Shown here piece by piece: positions 18,107-26,054 of a stretch of DNA of 64,000 bases. Each line of letters starts with the position of its first letter. The first letter of the stretch is position 1. Source of the stretch: Massilia litorea (GTDB taxonomy: Bacteria; Pseudomonadota; Gammaproteobacteria; Burkholderiales; Burkholderiaceae_D); the NCBI RefSeq assembly GCF_015101885.1, contig NZ_CP062941.1, positions 4,340,001 to 4,404,000 of the forward strand. The letters are read 5' to 3'. The translations under genes and the position numbers were made by a program. Below the pieces are notes generated by a model that was not told where the DNA came from, did no database searches, and was given only the letters and a program-made list of their open reading frames with translations.

Positions 18107-21100
18107 TCAGAAATACAGCTCGCGCACGTAGATCACGGGACTGCGATGGCTGCCGAAGTTGACGCGGCCGGTCGTGCTCGGCAGCCAGGTCCAGCCGCCG
18201 AATTCGACGCTGGCGCTGCCGCCGCGCGCCCTGCCGTTGGCCAGCTTGCCGGGCGCGCGCAGCCACAGCACGCCCGCGCCCTTTGCCAGCTTCACGAGCT
18301 GTGGGGCCGAGGCACCGATCACGTCCGCGCAAGGCTTGCCCCCGGCGAAATCGGCCGAGCACGAAACGATCTTCGTATTGCCGTTGCCGGCATCGGCTCC
18401 GAGCGGATCGGCCAGGCCTGGATTGACCAGCCAGCCGGCCGCAGCGCCTGCCCAGTATTCCGCGCGCAGGCCAAGCGGCGTGCGCAGCACGTCGGTGCCG
18501 AGCGCGTTCGGGACCTTCAGGCGGCCGTTCAGCACCAGGATGGCGCCCTCGTCCGACACTTCTCCGTTGCGCAGCGAGCTGATGACGACGGTTCCGCTCA
18601 CATTGGCATCGCTGGCGACTGCGCGCACGAACACGTTCGTCGGATTGCTGGCGCCGGTGCCACGCGGCTGGGCATTGTCGTAAGCGGCAGCCAGGCGGTA
18701 GACCACCGCGTCATGGACGCCGCTCGGCTTGTCGACGATCGTCTGGGCGGCGCCGGCCGGCGGGACGAAGTCGACCGCCAGCAGCGCTTCGCCGGCGCCG
18801 CCGGCCGCATGCAGGGTGACCGGGCGGAACCAGGCGCCCGTGAAGTTCTGCAGGCGCTCGTTCCTTGCGTTGTAGGCCTCCACCGTGACCTGGAACGGCT
18901 GGCGCGAATACACGGCGCCCCTGGCGAGGCGCGGGCAGGCGTAGGCGGCGGGCAGGCTGGCCGGGCAATCGAAGGGACCGGCGACGACGGTCTTGAAATA
19001 GGACGGATAGAAGCGCCCCACCGCCACCGCTTCGCCCGGCGTCGCCACGCCGAGATAGAGACCGCTCTTGCCGGCATCGCTCGGCACCTCCGGGTCGACT
19101 AGGCCAACCGTGAAATTGATCGCACCGACTTCGCTCCACGAGGCCGTGGTTGTCAGGATGCCCTTGAGCCAGCTGCGCGTGCCGCCCTCGACCAGTTCGC
19201 CCTGGCTGACGAGGGCGACGCCGTCGATCTCCGAGCGTCCGAGGGCGATGCCGGGCCGCGTCTTCTCGTTGCCGAAATTCGGCGCATAGTCCTTTCCGCC
19301 CTCCAGCTGCGCGCCGATCTCGAGCGTCAGCGGCGCGCCGGCGGCGGCGAAGCCGGTGCCGGCGGCCGTGGTCGTGCCGGGGTTGGCGTCGGCGCCATTC
19401 CGGATGCTTTTGTAGCCGATCTTCAGGGGCGCGCTAACGAACTCGCCGGTAAAGGCCAGCTTGCCGTTTTCGTTCAGGATCAACCTGACCTGGCCGACGT
19501 CCTTGTAGACCAGGGTCTTCTCGACCGACACCACGTTCCTCAGGAAGGGCACGTCGACCGCGCCCGACCACGCCGGCGGCTGGCCGCCGGCGGCGCAGGC
19601 GGGAAGGTCCGCGCCGGCATAGGTCGACGGTACCGTACCGGCGACCGGATTGACGCATTCGAGCGCGAACCGCAGCGACGCCTTCGTATCGGCCGTCGCG
19701 CTGATCGCGGCCGGCACGCCGTTCGACAGGGCCGTGATCCAGATCGTCGTCGGGCGCCCGCCGACCGTCGACGCACTGTAGGCATTGCACTGGCCGGCGC
19801 TACCGATGGCGACGCCCGCATTGCACTTGCTGTCGGTGAAGGCAAAGGCCGCCGCTCCGGCCGACGCGGCGCCGGACGACCCGTCGGCATTGAGCGCCAT
19901 ACCGGTATCGGACGCGCTGTTATTACCGGCGTTGTCGTCGTTCGTGCCCTTGACGCTCGCGCTGACGGTCTTCTCGCCGCTGCCTTGCACGAGGGCCTTG
20001 ACGGTGAGCGCCGGTGCGCTGGTGCCCGGCACGATCTTGCCGGTATAGGTACAGGTGCCGGTTGTGCCGCTCGCGCTGCAGCTCCAGTTGGTGCCGCTGC
20101 CGGAGACATAGCTCATGCCCGCTGGCAGGGTGCTGCTCACGGTGATCGGACCGGCCTCGGTATACGGCCCGTTGTTGGTGACGGTCACCGTGTATTCGGC
20201 ATTCGAGCCGACCCGCAGCGTGCCTGGGCGCGTGATCGCAATCGACAGGTCGGCCACCGCCATGGTCGGTACCAGCAGCACCTCGGCGTTCAGCAGGACC
20301 AGGTCCTGACCGGTCCTGTATTTGGTCGTGACGGTCGCGTCGTAGCCGGACCACAGGACGACCGTGGTGTCGTAGGCGTCGAAGTCGATCCCGTAGGAGG
20401 CACTGTCGTTGTTGATGTTGCTCTTCGAGTTGAACTGGTTGCCTTCCGGGTTGTACGCGTCGGTCATCTCGTTCCCCTCGAACAGCAGGCGTTCGCCGTC
20501 GGCGGCCAGCGTCGAATCACCTTCCCAGGAGATGTGGCCGACACGCGCCTTTTCCTCGACCGGGACTGCGGTACGGTTCCAGCGGAAGTTGTTCGCTTCG
20601 ACGACCACTTCGCCGTTCTGCACGTAGGTGAAGCCTTCGTAGAGGTTCAGCACGCGCTCGGGCTGGTTCGGATGCGCGTACACGACCAGCAGCGAAAAGC
20701 CGCCGAGCACGCCCTGCGCGCTGCACCAGGGGTCGCCGTTCGAGACCGTCAGGCCCGAAAAACTATAGGTGCCGCTGCCCTTGGCCTGGACGATCGCCGT
20801 CACGTCGGCCGCCCCGCCGAAGTAGTTGTAGTTGCCGACGGTGGCGGAGCTGTACTTGCGCTCGGCCGCTACGTTCTTGCCCTCGAAGGTAATGGCGTTG
20901 TCGCTGGGGCCGGAGCCCGCCCAGTACAGCTGGGCCGAGAGGACCGTCGCGCCGGAGGGGACACTCAGGCTGGCCTGGCGGATCGTGTCGGGTGTGTAGA
21001 CCGAGCAGGACTTGTTGTTGCCTTTGCCGTTGCTGTTGGCCTGGGCGCGAATCGTCACCTGGGTGCCTGCAAAGTTGACCCGGCCATCGAACGATTTCCA

Positions 21101-21181
21101 GAGCGTGATCGGCGTGTCGGCACGGGCCACGCCGGCGGCCGCCAGCAGCAGCATGATGGCCAGCAAGCGCAGCAGCTTCAT
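18107..21181 (-). CDS. mshQ: MshQ-like surface protein (DUF11 and DUF6701 domains)
   Basis: A 1024-residue exported protein with a Sec signal peptide (residues 1-21). The N-terminal third is a beta-rich, Asp/Asn-rich domain (LSAQLYWAGSGPSDNAITFE). A DUF11-type module follows (residues about 310-430), with TVTVTNNGPYTEAGPITVSS. The C-terminal half resembles the DUF6701 region of MshQ, ending HRSPVIYVRELYF. It is the last gene of the first MSHA block and overlaps mshP by 4 nt (ATGA), which sets the start at 21181. By position it may be a pilus-tip or surface-exposed adhesive component; this is inferred, since the role of MshQ is poorly characterised. Confidence 0.85.
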   Translation of the reverse strand: MKLLRLLAIMLLLAAAGVARADTPITLWKSFDGRVNFAGTQVTIRAQANSNGKGNNKSCSVYTPDTIRQASLSVPSGATVLSAQLYWAGSGPSDNAITFEGKNVAAERKYSSATVGNYNYFGGAADVTAIVQAKGSGTYSFSGLTVSNGDPWCSAQGVLGGFSLLVVYAHPNQPERVLNLYEGFTYVQNGEVVVEANNFRWNRTAVPVEEKARVGHISWEGDSTLAADGERLLFEGNEMTDAYNPEGNQFNSKSNINNDSASYGIDFDAYDTTVVLWSGYDATVTTKYRTGQDLVLLNAEVLLVPTMAVADLSIAITRPGTLRVGSNAEYTVTVTNNGPYTEAGPITVSSTLPAGMSYVSGSGTNWSCSASGTTGTCTYTGKIVPGTSAPALTVKALVQGSGEKTVSASVKGTNDDNAGNNSASDTGMALNADGSSGAASAGAAAFAFTDSKCNAGVAIGSAGQCNAYSASTVGGRPTTIWITALSNGVPAAISATADTKASLRFALECVNPVAGTVPSTYAGADLPACAAGGQPPAWSGAVDVPFLRNVVSVEKTLVYKDVGQVRLILNENGKLAFTGEFVSAPLKIGYKSIRNGADANPGTTTAAGTGFAAAGAPLTLEIGAQLEGGKDYAPNFGNEKTRPGIALGRSEIDGVALVSQGELVEGGTRSWLKGILTTTASWSEVGAINFTVGLVDPEVPSDAGKSGLYLGVATPGEAVAVGRFYPSYFKTVVAGPFDCPASLPAAYACPRLARGAVYSRQPFQVTVEAYNARNERLQNFTGAWFRPVTLHAAGGAGEALLAVDFVPPAGAAQTIVDKPSGVHDAVVYRLAAAYDNAQPRGTGASNPTNVFVRAVASDANVSGTVVISSLRNGEVSDEGAILVLNGRLKVPNALGTDVLRTPLGLRAEYWAGAAAGWLVNPGLADPLGADAGNGNTKIVSCSADFAGGKPCADVIGASAPQLVKLAKGAGVLWLRAPGKLANGRARGGSASVEFGGWTWLPSTTGRVNFGSHRSPVIYVRELYF

Positions 21182-21639
21182 ATCTGCACCTCGATATCGC
21201 GCCGCACGTAGTCGGGATTGTTCCAGTTGTCCGGGCAGGCGCCGTTCTTCGCCGGCGCGCAGGCCGTCACGCGAATGACCCAGCGGTCGAGTTTCGGCTC
21301 GCCGTCCGGCACGGCCGGCCCCTCGATCATCCTGCAATTGACGGTGACCGTGAAGCCGCCCAGCACCTCGCCTGCCAGCGCGACCGGATAAGTCGCGCCG
21401 TCGGCACAGGCGTTGTCGCGCAGCCGATGGTACAAGCCCCACTCGATGCCGGCGCGTGCCGCCTGGCCGGCACGCACACCCTGTTCGTCGAGCGCGATCG
21501 CCTGCTGCTGGCTGGTGAAGATGGTGACCAGGGCGACGCCGAGGCCGGCCAGTACCACCAGCAGGAAGATCGCGGTGACGAGGCCGACGCCCCTGCTCCT
21601 GCGCCGGCCGCGGATGATGGAAATGGATGGATGGATCAT
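21178..21639 (-). CDS. mshP: MSHA biogenesis protein MshP
   Basis: A 153-residue prepilin-like protein with a basic N-terminus (GRRRSRGVGLVTAIFLLVVL) and one hydrophobic helix, as in MshP and PilX-like minor pilins. The canonical Glu at +5 is absent. Several cysteines in the C-terminal domain (NACADG, NCRMIEG, ACAPAKNGACPDNWN) suggest disulfides. It overlaps mshO and mshQ by 4 nt each. Confidence 0.87.
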   Translation of the reverse strand: MIHPSISIIRGRRRSRGVGLVTAIFLLVVLAGLGVALVTIFTSQQQAIALDEQGVRAGQAARAGIEWGLYHRLRDNACADGATYPVALAGEVLGGFTVTVNCRMIEGPAVPDGEPKLDRWVIRVTACAPAKNGACPDNWNNPDYVRRDIEVQI

Positions 21640-22517
21640 GGCGTGTTGTCGACGTGGACCTGGTGAACGAGACGCACCGCGCCGTTGCCGGCTTCGCCGG
21701 CGCCGCGCGTGTGCAGGCTCAGCGCGAGCAGCACCAGGGCGCTGCGGCGCAGTTCGACGTCGGCCGCGCCATAGCTGAACAGGTTGGCGCAGTTCGCCAC
21801 GCGGCGCGCCAGCACGCCGGAGCTGGCCCCTGCCATCGGATCGGTGATCTCGGCACGGATCGCATAACCGGCGTAACGGGTCAGCACCAGGGTGCCGTTC
21901 CTGTTTTCGCAGGCGAAGGTGACCGGGGTGGCGACGACCTGGAAGCGGCGCCCCGGCGAGGGCATCGGGTCGTCGCGCGCAAAGGGGTTGTCACGCAACT
22001 TGAGCAGGGTCGCGCCGGCCTCGGCCCGTTCGCTGACCCGGGCGATATTGCGGCTGGCGCCGTTGAAGCCATAGGCGTCGCTCGGCGCCATGCCGGGGCC
22101 GAGGTTGTACACGACCACATACTCGTCCTGTTCGACGGCGGCCTGGAGGCCGCCCACGACGGTGAACTCGGTCTTCGCGGCATCGACGAAGTCGAGCACG
22201 GGCTTGTCCGGCACCGCATCCTCGACGGCGAGATAGCGCCCGCCTGTCTTGGTGAGCATGAATTCGATGGCGCTGCCGTCGTCGTTCACGCGCACGCTGT
22301 TGGGCAGCGCCAACCGGATCTCGCGCGCCATGCGGCGCAGCGCCAGGTCCGCCTCGTCGCTCGCCTCGGCGCGCGCGACGCTGTCGGCATACCCCTGGAT
22401 CGGGGCGCGGATGAAGACCGCGACGATGGCGCCGAGGATGCCGATGATGACGATCACGACGATCGCCTCGACCAGGGTAAAGCCGCGCGCGCGGCGCTGG
22501 CGCAAGGCGGGACTCAT
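21636..22517 (-). CDS. mshO: MSHA minor prepilin MshO
   Basis: A 293-residue type IV prepilin. The prepilin peptidase site is G12/F13 (RARGFTLVEAIVVIVIIGIL) with Glu at +5. The large C-terminal domain contains RRMAREIRLALPNSVRVND, typical of MshO/PilW-like minor pilins. It overlaps mshD upstream and mshP downstream by 4 nt. Minor pilins of this class are thought to prime pilus assembly. Confidence 0.9.
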   Translation of the reverse strand: MSPALRQRRARGFTLVEAIVVIVIIGILGAIVAVFIRAPIQGYADSVARAEASDEADLALRRMAREIRLALPNSVRVNDDGSAIEFMLTKTGGRYLAVEDAVPDKPVLDFVDAAKTEFTVVGGLQAAVEQDEYVVVYNLGPGMAPSDAYGFNGASRNIARVSERAEAGATLLKLRDNPFARDDPMPSPGRRFQVVATPVTFACENRNGTLVLTRYAGYAIRAEITDPMAGASSGVLARRVANCANLFSYGAADVELRRSALVLLALSLHTRGAGEAGNGAVRLVHQVHVDNTP

Positions 22518-23119
22518 TCGGACCTCGGGATCGGCGCGTAGCGCGCGCGGTAGCCGTCGAGCACTACCGGGACATCGCCGGCGAAGCTGACCGTCACGCG
22601 GATGCGCAGCGCGTCGCTGTCGGCGCCGGCCCCGGCGGGGATGTCGCCGAGCGCAGCGGGGATGACGGCGACCGTGGCGCTGTAGCCGGTCACGTCCATG
22701 CGCCGCCCGAGGGCATCGGCCAGCGCGCCGGTTCCATCGTTGAACGAGGCCACCGCCGCGCCGGCCGGGGCGCCGTAGTCGTTGACGTTGTCGAAGGGCC
22801 GCAGCGCGGAAGTGCCGGGTTCAATGCCGAAGTCTTCCTTCAGCACGCAGTCGGCGGTCTTCTGGGCCGTGTCGGCATTGCTGGAAGTGGGGTCGCAATA
22901 GGTAAACCCGGCCTGCCGCACTTCTTCCAGCAGCGCCTCGGCGATCATCAGGGCCTGCTTGCGGCGCAGCGGGTCGGCGCTGTTGGCGGTGGTCATGCGC
23001 ATGACCTGCAGGATGCCGGCCAGCGCGATCGAGACGATCACCATGAACATGATCAGTTCGACCATGGTGACACCGCGCTGGCGCGCCGCGTTGATCGACA
23101 TGACCCCGTTAGTCGACAT
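22514..23119 (-). CDS. mshD: MSHA minor prepilin MshD
   Basis: A 201-residue prepilin with cleavage site G16/V17 (RQRGVTMVELIMFMVIVSIA) and Glu at +5. The C-terminal part contains LMIAEALLEEVRQAGFTYCD, as in MshD/PilV proteins. The start at 23119 has GGAG 8 nt upstream and overlaps the mshC end by 11 nt. An internal ATG at 23101 is less likely. Confidence 0.9.
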   Translation of the reverse strand: MSTNGVMSINAARQRGVTMVELIMFMVIVSIALAGILQVMRMTTANSADPLRRKQALMIAEALLEEVRQAGFTYCDPTSSNADTAQKTADCVLKEDFGIEPGTSALRPFDNVNDYGAPAGAAVASFNDGTGALADALGRRMDVTGYSATVAVIPAALGDIPAGAGADSDALRIRVTVSFAGDVPVVLDGYRARYAPIPRSE

Positions 23120-23681
23120 AACCCGTCTCCGCGTCGATGCCGATCGTTTTCGTGATGCCGTCGCCCTTGATTTCCAGGCGTCCGCCGAAGCCGACGCTCA
23201 TGCTTGCCCGTCCCAGTCCGTCGAACCTGACGCTTCCAGGCGCTGCCGCCGCATTACCCGGCAAGCCCATCGTGACGCCGGCCGGACGGCCTTCGCACAT
23301 CCAGGTGCTTGAGCCACAGGCGGCGCGCGTCGACGTTGAGCCGCTGTTGGTGCCGCCGGGCGCGCGCAGGCGTGCATCGTCGCTCGCGCAGGCCGCATCG
23401 GCATCGAGGCAGACGGCGACGCGTTCGAGGGACATGTGGACGTAGACGGACCGGTTCTGGGCGAGCGCCACCTTCTGCGCATAACGCAGGGTCGATTTCA
23501 CCTGTTCGGTCCAGGCGACGGTATCGAAAGTGGAGCGTTCGAAGAAACGGCCGGCGGCGATGGTGCCGAGGATGCCGATGAGGACGATGACGACGATCAG
23601 TTCCACCATGGTGAAGCCATGGTGGAACCGGGTGCCGCGGCTGGACGCAGGACGCAAGGGTCGGGAATGCGGGCCAGCCAC
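23109..23681 (-). CDS. mshC: MSHA minor prepilin MshC (GspH/FimT-like)
   Basis: The prepilin motif FHHGFTMVELIVVIVLIGIL is followed by a GspH/FimT-like domain (KSTLRYAQKVALAQNRSVYV and RVAVCLDADAACASDD). There is no ATG close to the prepilin motif. The nearest in-frame candidates are GTG at 23681, chosen here and giving a 22-residue leader, and TTG at 23657 with a 14-residue leader. Neither has a strong ribosome-binding site. Further upstream the frame runs antisense-like through mshA. Position between mshA and mshD supports the name. Confidence 0.82.
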   Translation of the reverse strand: MAGPHSRPLRPASSRGTRFHHGFTMVELIVVIVLIGILGTIAAGRFFERSTFDTVAWTEQVKSTLRYAQKVALAQNRSVYVHMSLERVAVCLDADAACASDDARLRAPGGTNSGSTSTRAACGSSTWMCEGRPAGVTMGLPGNAAAAPGSVRFDGLGRASMSVGFGGRLEIKGDGITKTIGIDAETGYVD

Positions 23682-23694
23682 GGGCGGTGGGGGA

Positions 23695-24228
23695 TTACTC
23701 GCAGTCGGCGACGGCGGTCGGGCTGGTCGGGCTGCCGACGGTGATGGTCGGCGCCGTGTTGGCGGCGGTCGGCGCGGTGAACAGGACGAAGCACTTCTTG
23801 GCCGTCTTGGTGTCGACGACGCTGTTCGGGACGACGGCGAACTGATTGGCAACCACAGTCGGCTGCGTGGTGCCGCTGCCGGTGATGTACACCTTGTAAT
23901 CGGCGGTCGACAGGCCGGCGGCCGCGGCCAGGGCTTCAGCCGAGGCCTGGTCGGTGACGGCTGGATAGCCCGAGGTGGTGTTCATCGACACCGCGACGCC
24001 TTCGACGGTCATGGTGGCGTTCGGCGCGACCAGGTATTTACCGTGGGTCATGGCCGCGGTGGCGTTCAAGGCACCCTTGGCTGCGTTCAGGCTGGCCAGG
24101 CGGGCTTCGCCGCTCAGGCTGGCGAACTTCGGCAGCGCGGTCGCGGCCAGGATGCCGAGGATGACGATCACGACGATCAGTTCGATCAGGGTAAAACCGC
24201 CTTGCGCTGCTTTGATGCTCTTGTTCAT
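23695..24228 (-). CDS. mshA: Major MSHA pilin MshA
   Basis: A 177-residue type IVa prepilin: short leader MNKSIKAAQGG, cleavage at G11/F12, Glu at +5 (FTLIELIVVIVILGILAATA), and a globular domain with two cysteines (KKCFVLF and the C-terminal DCE) that can form the pilin D-loop. Unlike the smaller prepilins around it, it is threonine/alanine-rich and weakly charged. Only one pilin of this size is present here, whereas Vibrio has mshB and mshA. It overlaps the mshF stop by one base. Confidence 0.92.
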   Translation of the reverse strand: MNKSIKAAQGGFTLIELIVVIVILGILAATALPKFASLSGEARLASLNAAKGALNATAAMTHGKYLVAPNATMTVEGVAVSMNTTSGYPAVTDQASAEALAAAAGLSTADYKVYITGSGTTQPTVVANQFAVVPNSVVDTKTAKKCFVLFTAPTAANTAPTITVGSPTSPTAVADCE

Positions 24229-24824
24229 TACTTTTTCTCCGAGAAATGTAGGCGCGGAAGGGACCCCGCAATATTGTTTGAAGCAACCGCCTGATAGCCG
24301 GCCTGCTCGCTGGGCTGCTGATCGATTTCATTGAGAACCAGGCCAGCGCTGCCCTTTTCCTGTCGCGCTGCATTGACCGGACCGGACACGCGAACCAATT
24401 TTACCTTGAAGATCAGAACTTTTTGTATCCCAGAAGAAAAAGATTTCTGCGCAGCAGGCAGGTAAACCAGGGTCTGGGCACTGCGGTCGAAATACCAGTT
24501 TCCGCGCGGCAGCGCGTCGTTTTGGGGCGAATAGTATTCGCCGAGGTAGTTCTCGGGGCGTTTCTGTAGCCAGGACACCGGATTTTGATGTGCAAGTGCC
24601 AATAAACCGGCTTCGCCCCTTGTCGAAATGACTTGGGCCGAGCGCACCGCGAGGGCCGTACGCAGCGAACTGATGAGTTGTTTTGCCGCGACGCGCTCGC
24701 TCTCGCCCTGAACGCTGATGATGCTATTCAGCAACACTCCGGCCAGCAGGGCGGCCAGGATGGTGGCCAGGGCCAGTTCCAGCCGGGTCGCCCCGCCCTC
24801 CCTGCGAGCGCATGGCGTCTTCAT
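24228..24824 (-). CDS. mshF: MSHA biogenesis protein MshF
   Basis: A 198-residue bitopic protein. The N-terminus (REGGATRLELALATILAALL) resembles a degenerate prepilin: G11/A12 with Glu at +5 ahead of a hydrophobic helix. The C-terminal domain includes QNDALPRGNWYFDRSAQTLV and ends HFSEKK. It sits between mshG (4-nt overlap) and mshA (1-nt overlap), the standard mshF position. Function is not established. Confidence 0.82.
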   Translation of the reverse strand: MKTPCARREGGATRLELALATILAALLAGVLLNSIISVQGESERVAAKQLISSLRTALAVRSAQVISTRGEAGLLALAHQNPVSWLQKRPENYLGEYYSPQNDALPRGNWYFDRSAQTLVYLPAAQKSFSSGIQKVLIFKVKLVRVSGPVNAARQEKGSAGLVLNEIDQQPSEQAGYQAVASNNIAGSLPRLHFSEKK

Positions 24825-26053
24825 CGATGCAGGGCCGCCTTGCCCAGGTCCCAGATCGGCAGGAAGATACCGAGCGCCATCACCAGCACCATCACGCCGA
24901 GGAAGGTGATCAGGATCGGCTCGATCTGGGCCGACAGGGTTTTCAATTCGTAGTCGACTTCGCGCTCGTACATCAGCGCGATCTCGTCCATCAGGTCGTC
25001 GAGCGAACCGGTCTCCTCGCCCACCGCGATCATCTGCAGCACGATCGGGGTGAACACATTCGCCGCGGTCGAGGTGCGCAGGATGCTCTCGCCGCGTTCT
25101 ACGCCGTCGCGCATCTGCTCGATGCGGGCCGCCAGGTAGGCGTTGTCGGCGGTCTGGGCGACCACGGTCAGGGCCTGCACCACCGGCACGCCGCTGCGCA
25201 TCGAGAGCGCGAAGCTGCGCGCGAAACGCGCCATGGTCGCCTTCAGCAGGATCTTGCCGGCGATCGGAAAGCCCAGTTTGCGCTTGTCCCAGCTGTAGCG
25301 GCCGGCCGGCGTGCCGAGCCAGGAGCGGAAGGCGACGAAGCCCCCCACCGTGGCGCCGGCCAGCAGCGGCCAGTAGTCGAGCGTGAAACGCGAGGTCGCC
25401 ATCAGGATGCGCGTCATCAGCGGCAAGGTCGCGTGGAAGGTCTCGAACACCTTGGCGAACTGCGGGATCACGAACATGTTGACGATGACCAAGGCCAGCA
25501 CCATCGCGATCATCACGAAGCTCGGGTAGCGCAGCGCGGCCTTCACGCGGTCGCGCATGTCGCGGTCGAATTCGAGGTGGTCGAACAGGCGCAGGAACAC
25601 CTCTTCCAGGCGGCCCGTCATCTCGCCCACGCGCACCATCGACAGGTAGAAACTGCTGAAGCATTCGGGGTGGCGCCGCATCGCGCTTGATAATTCGCGG
25701 CCCGAGTCGAGCGACTCGCGCAAGTCCTTGATCACGCGCGCGAAGGCGGGGCTGGTGCTCGAGTCCTGCAGGCCGCCCAGGCCGCGCATGATCGGTACGC
25801 CCGACTTGAGCAGGGTATGCATCTGGCGGCTGAACAGCTGCACGTCCATCGACGTGACCTTCTTTTCTTTCAGGCGGCGCCAGGTTTCCCCCAGCCCGCC
25901 GCCGGTGCTGGTCCTGCGGGTCGCCACGATCTCGACGGGCGTGACGCCGGTGCCGAACAGCTGGTCGGCAATTGCGCCGCTGTCGGCGCCTTCCAGCACG
26001 CCCTGCATCAGTTCGCCGCGCGCGTTGCGGCCCTTGTAGGCGAAGAAGGGCAT
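24821..26053 (-). CDS. mshG: MSHA inner-membrane platform protein MshG (GspF/PilC family)
   Basis: A 410-residue polytopic protein with two GspF domains. The start MPFFAYKGRNARGELMQG is typical of GspF/PilC. Domain 1 contains FSRQMHTLLKSGVPIMRGL and domain 2 FARSFALSMRSGVPVVQAL, each followed by TM helices. It moves pilin subunits into the growing filament under drive from MshE. The ATG follows the mshE stop by one base. Confidence 0.94.
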   Translation of the reverse strand: MPFFAYKGRNARGELMQGVLEGADSGAIADQLFGTGVTPVEIVATRRTSTGGGLGETWRRLKEKKVTSMDVQLFSRQMHTLLKSGVPIMRGLGGLQDSSTSPAFARVIKDLRESLDSGRELSSAMRRHPECFSSFYLSMVRVGEMTGRLEEVFLRLFDHLEFDRDMRDRVKAALRYPSFVMIAMVLALVIVNMFVIPQFAKVFETFHATLPLMTRILMATSRFTLDYWPLLAGATVGGFVAFRSWLGTPAGRYSWDKRKLGFPIAGKILLKATMARFARSFALSMRSGVPVVQALTVVAQTADNAYLAARIEQMRDGVERGESILRTSTAANVFTPIVLQMIAVGEETGSLDDLMDEIALMYEREVDYELKTLSAQIEPILITFLGVMVLVMALGIFLPIWDLGKAALHR

Positions 26054-26054
26054 C

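Noticed and set aside
24228..25664. A 478-codon minus-strand frame that joins part of mshG to mshF.
   Set aside because: Only the part from the ATG at 24824 is MshF-like; the rest is mshG read out of frame.
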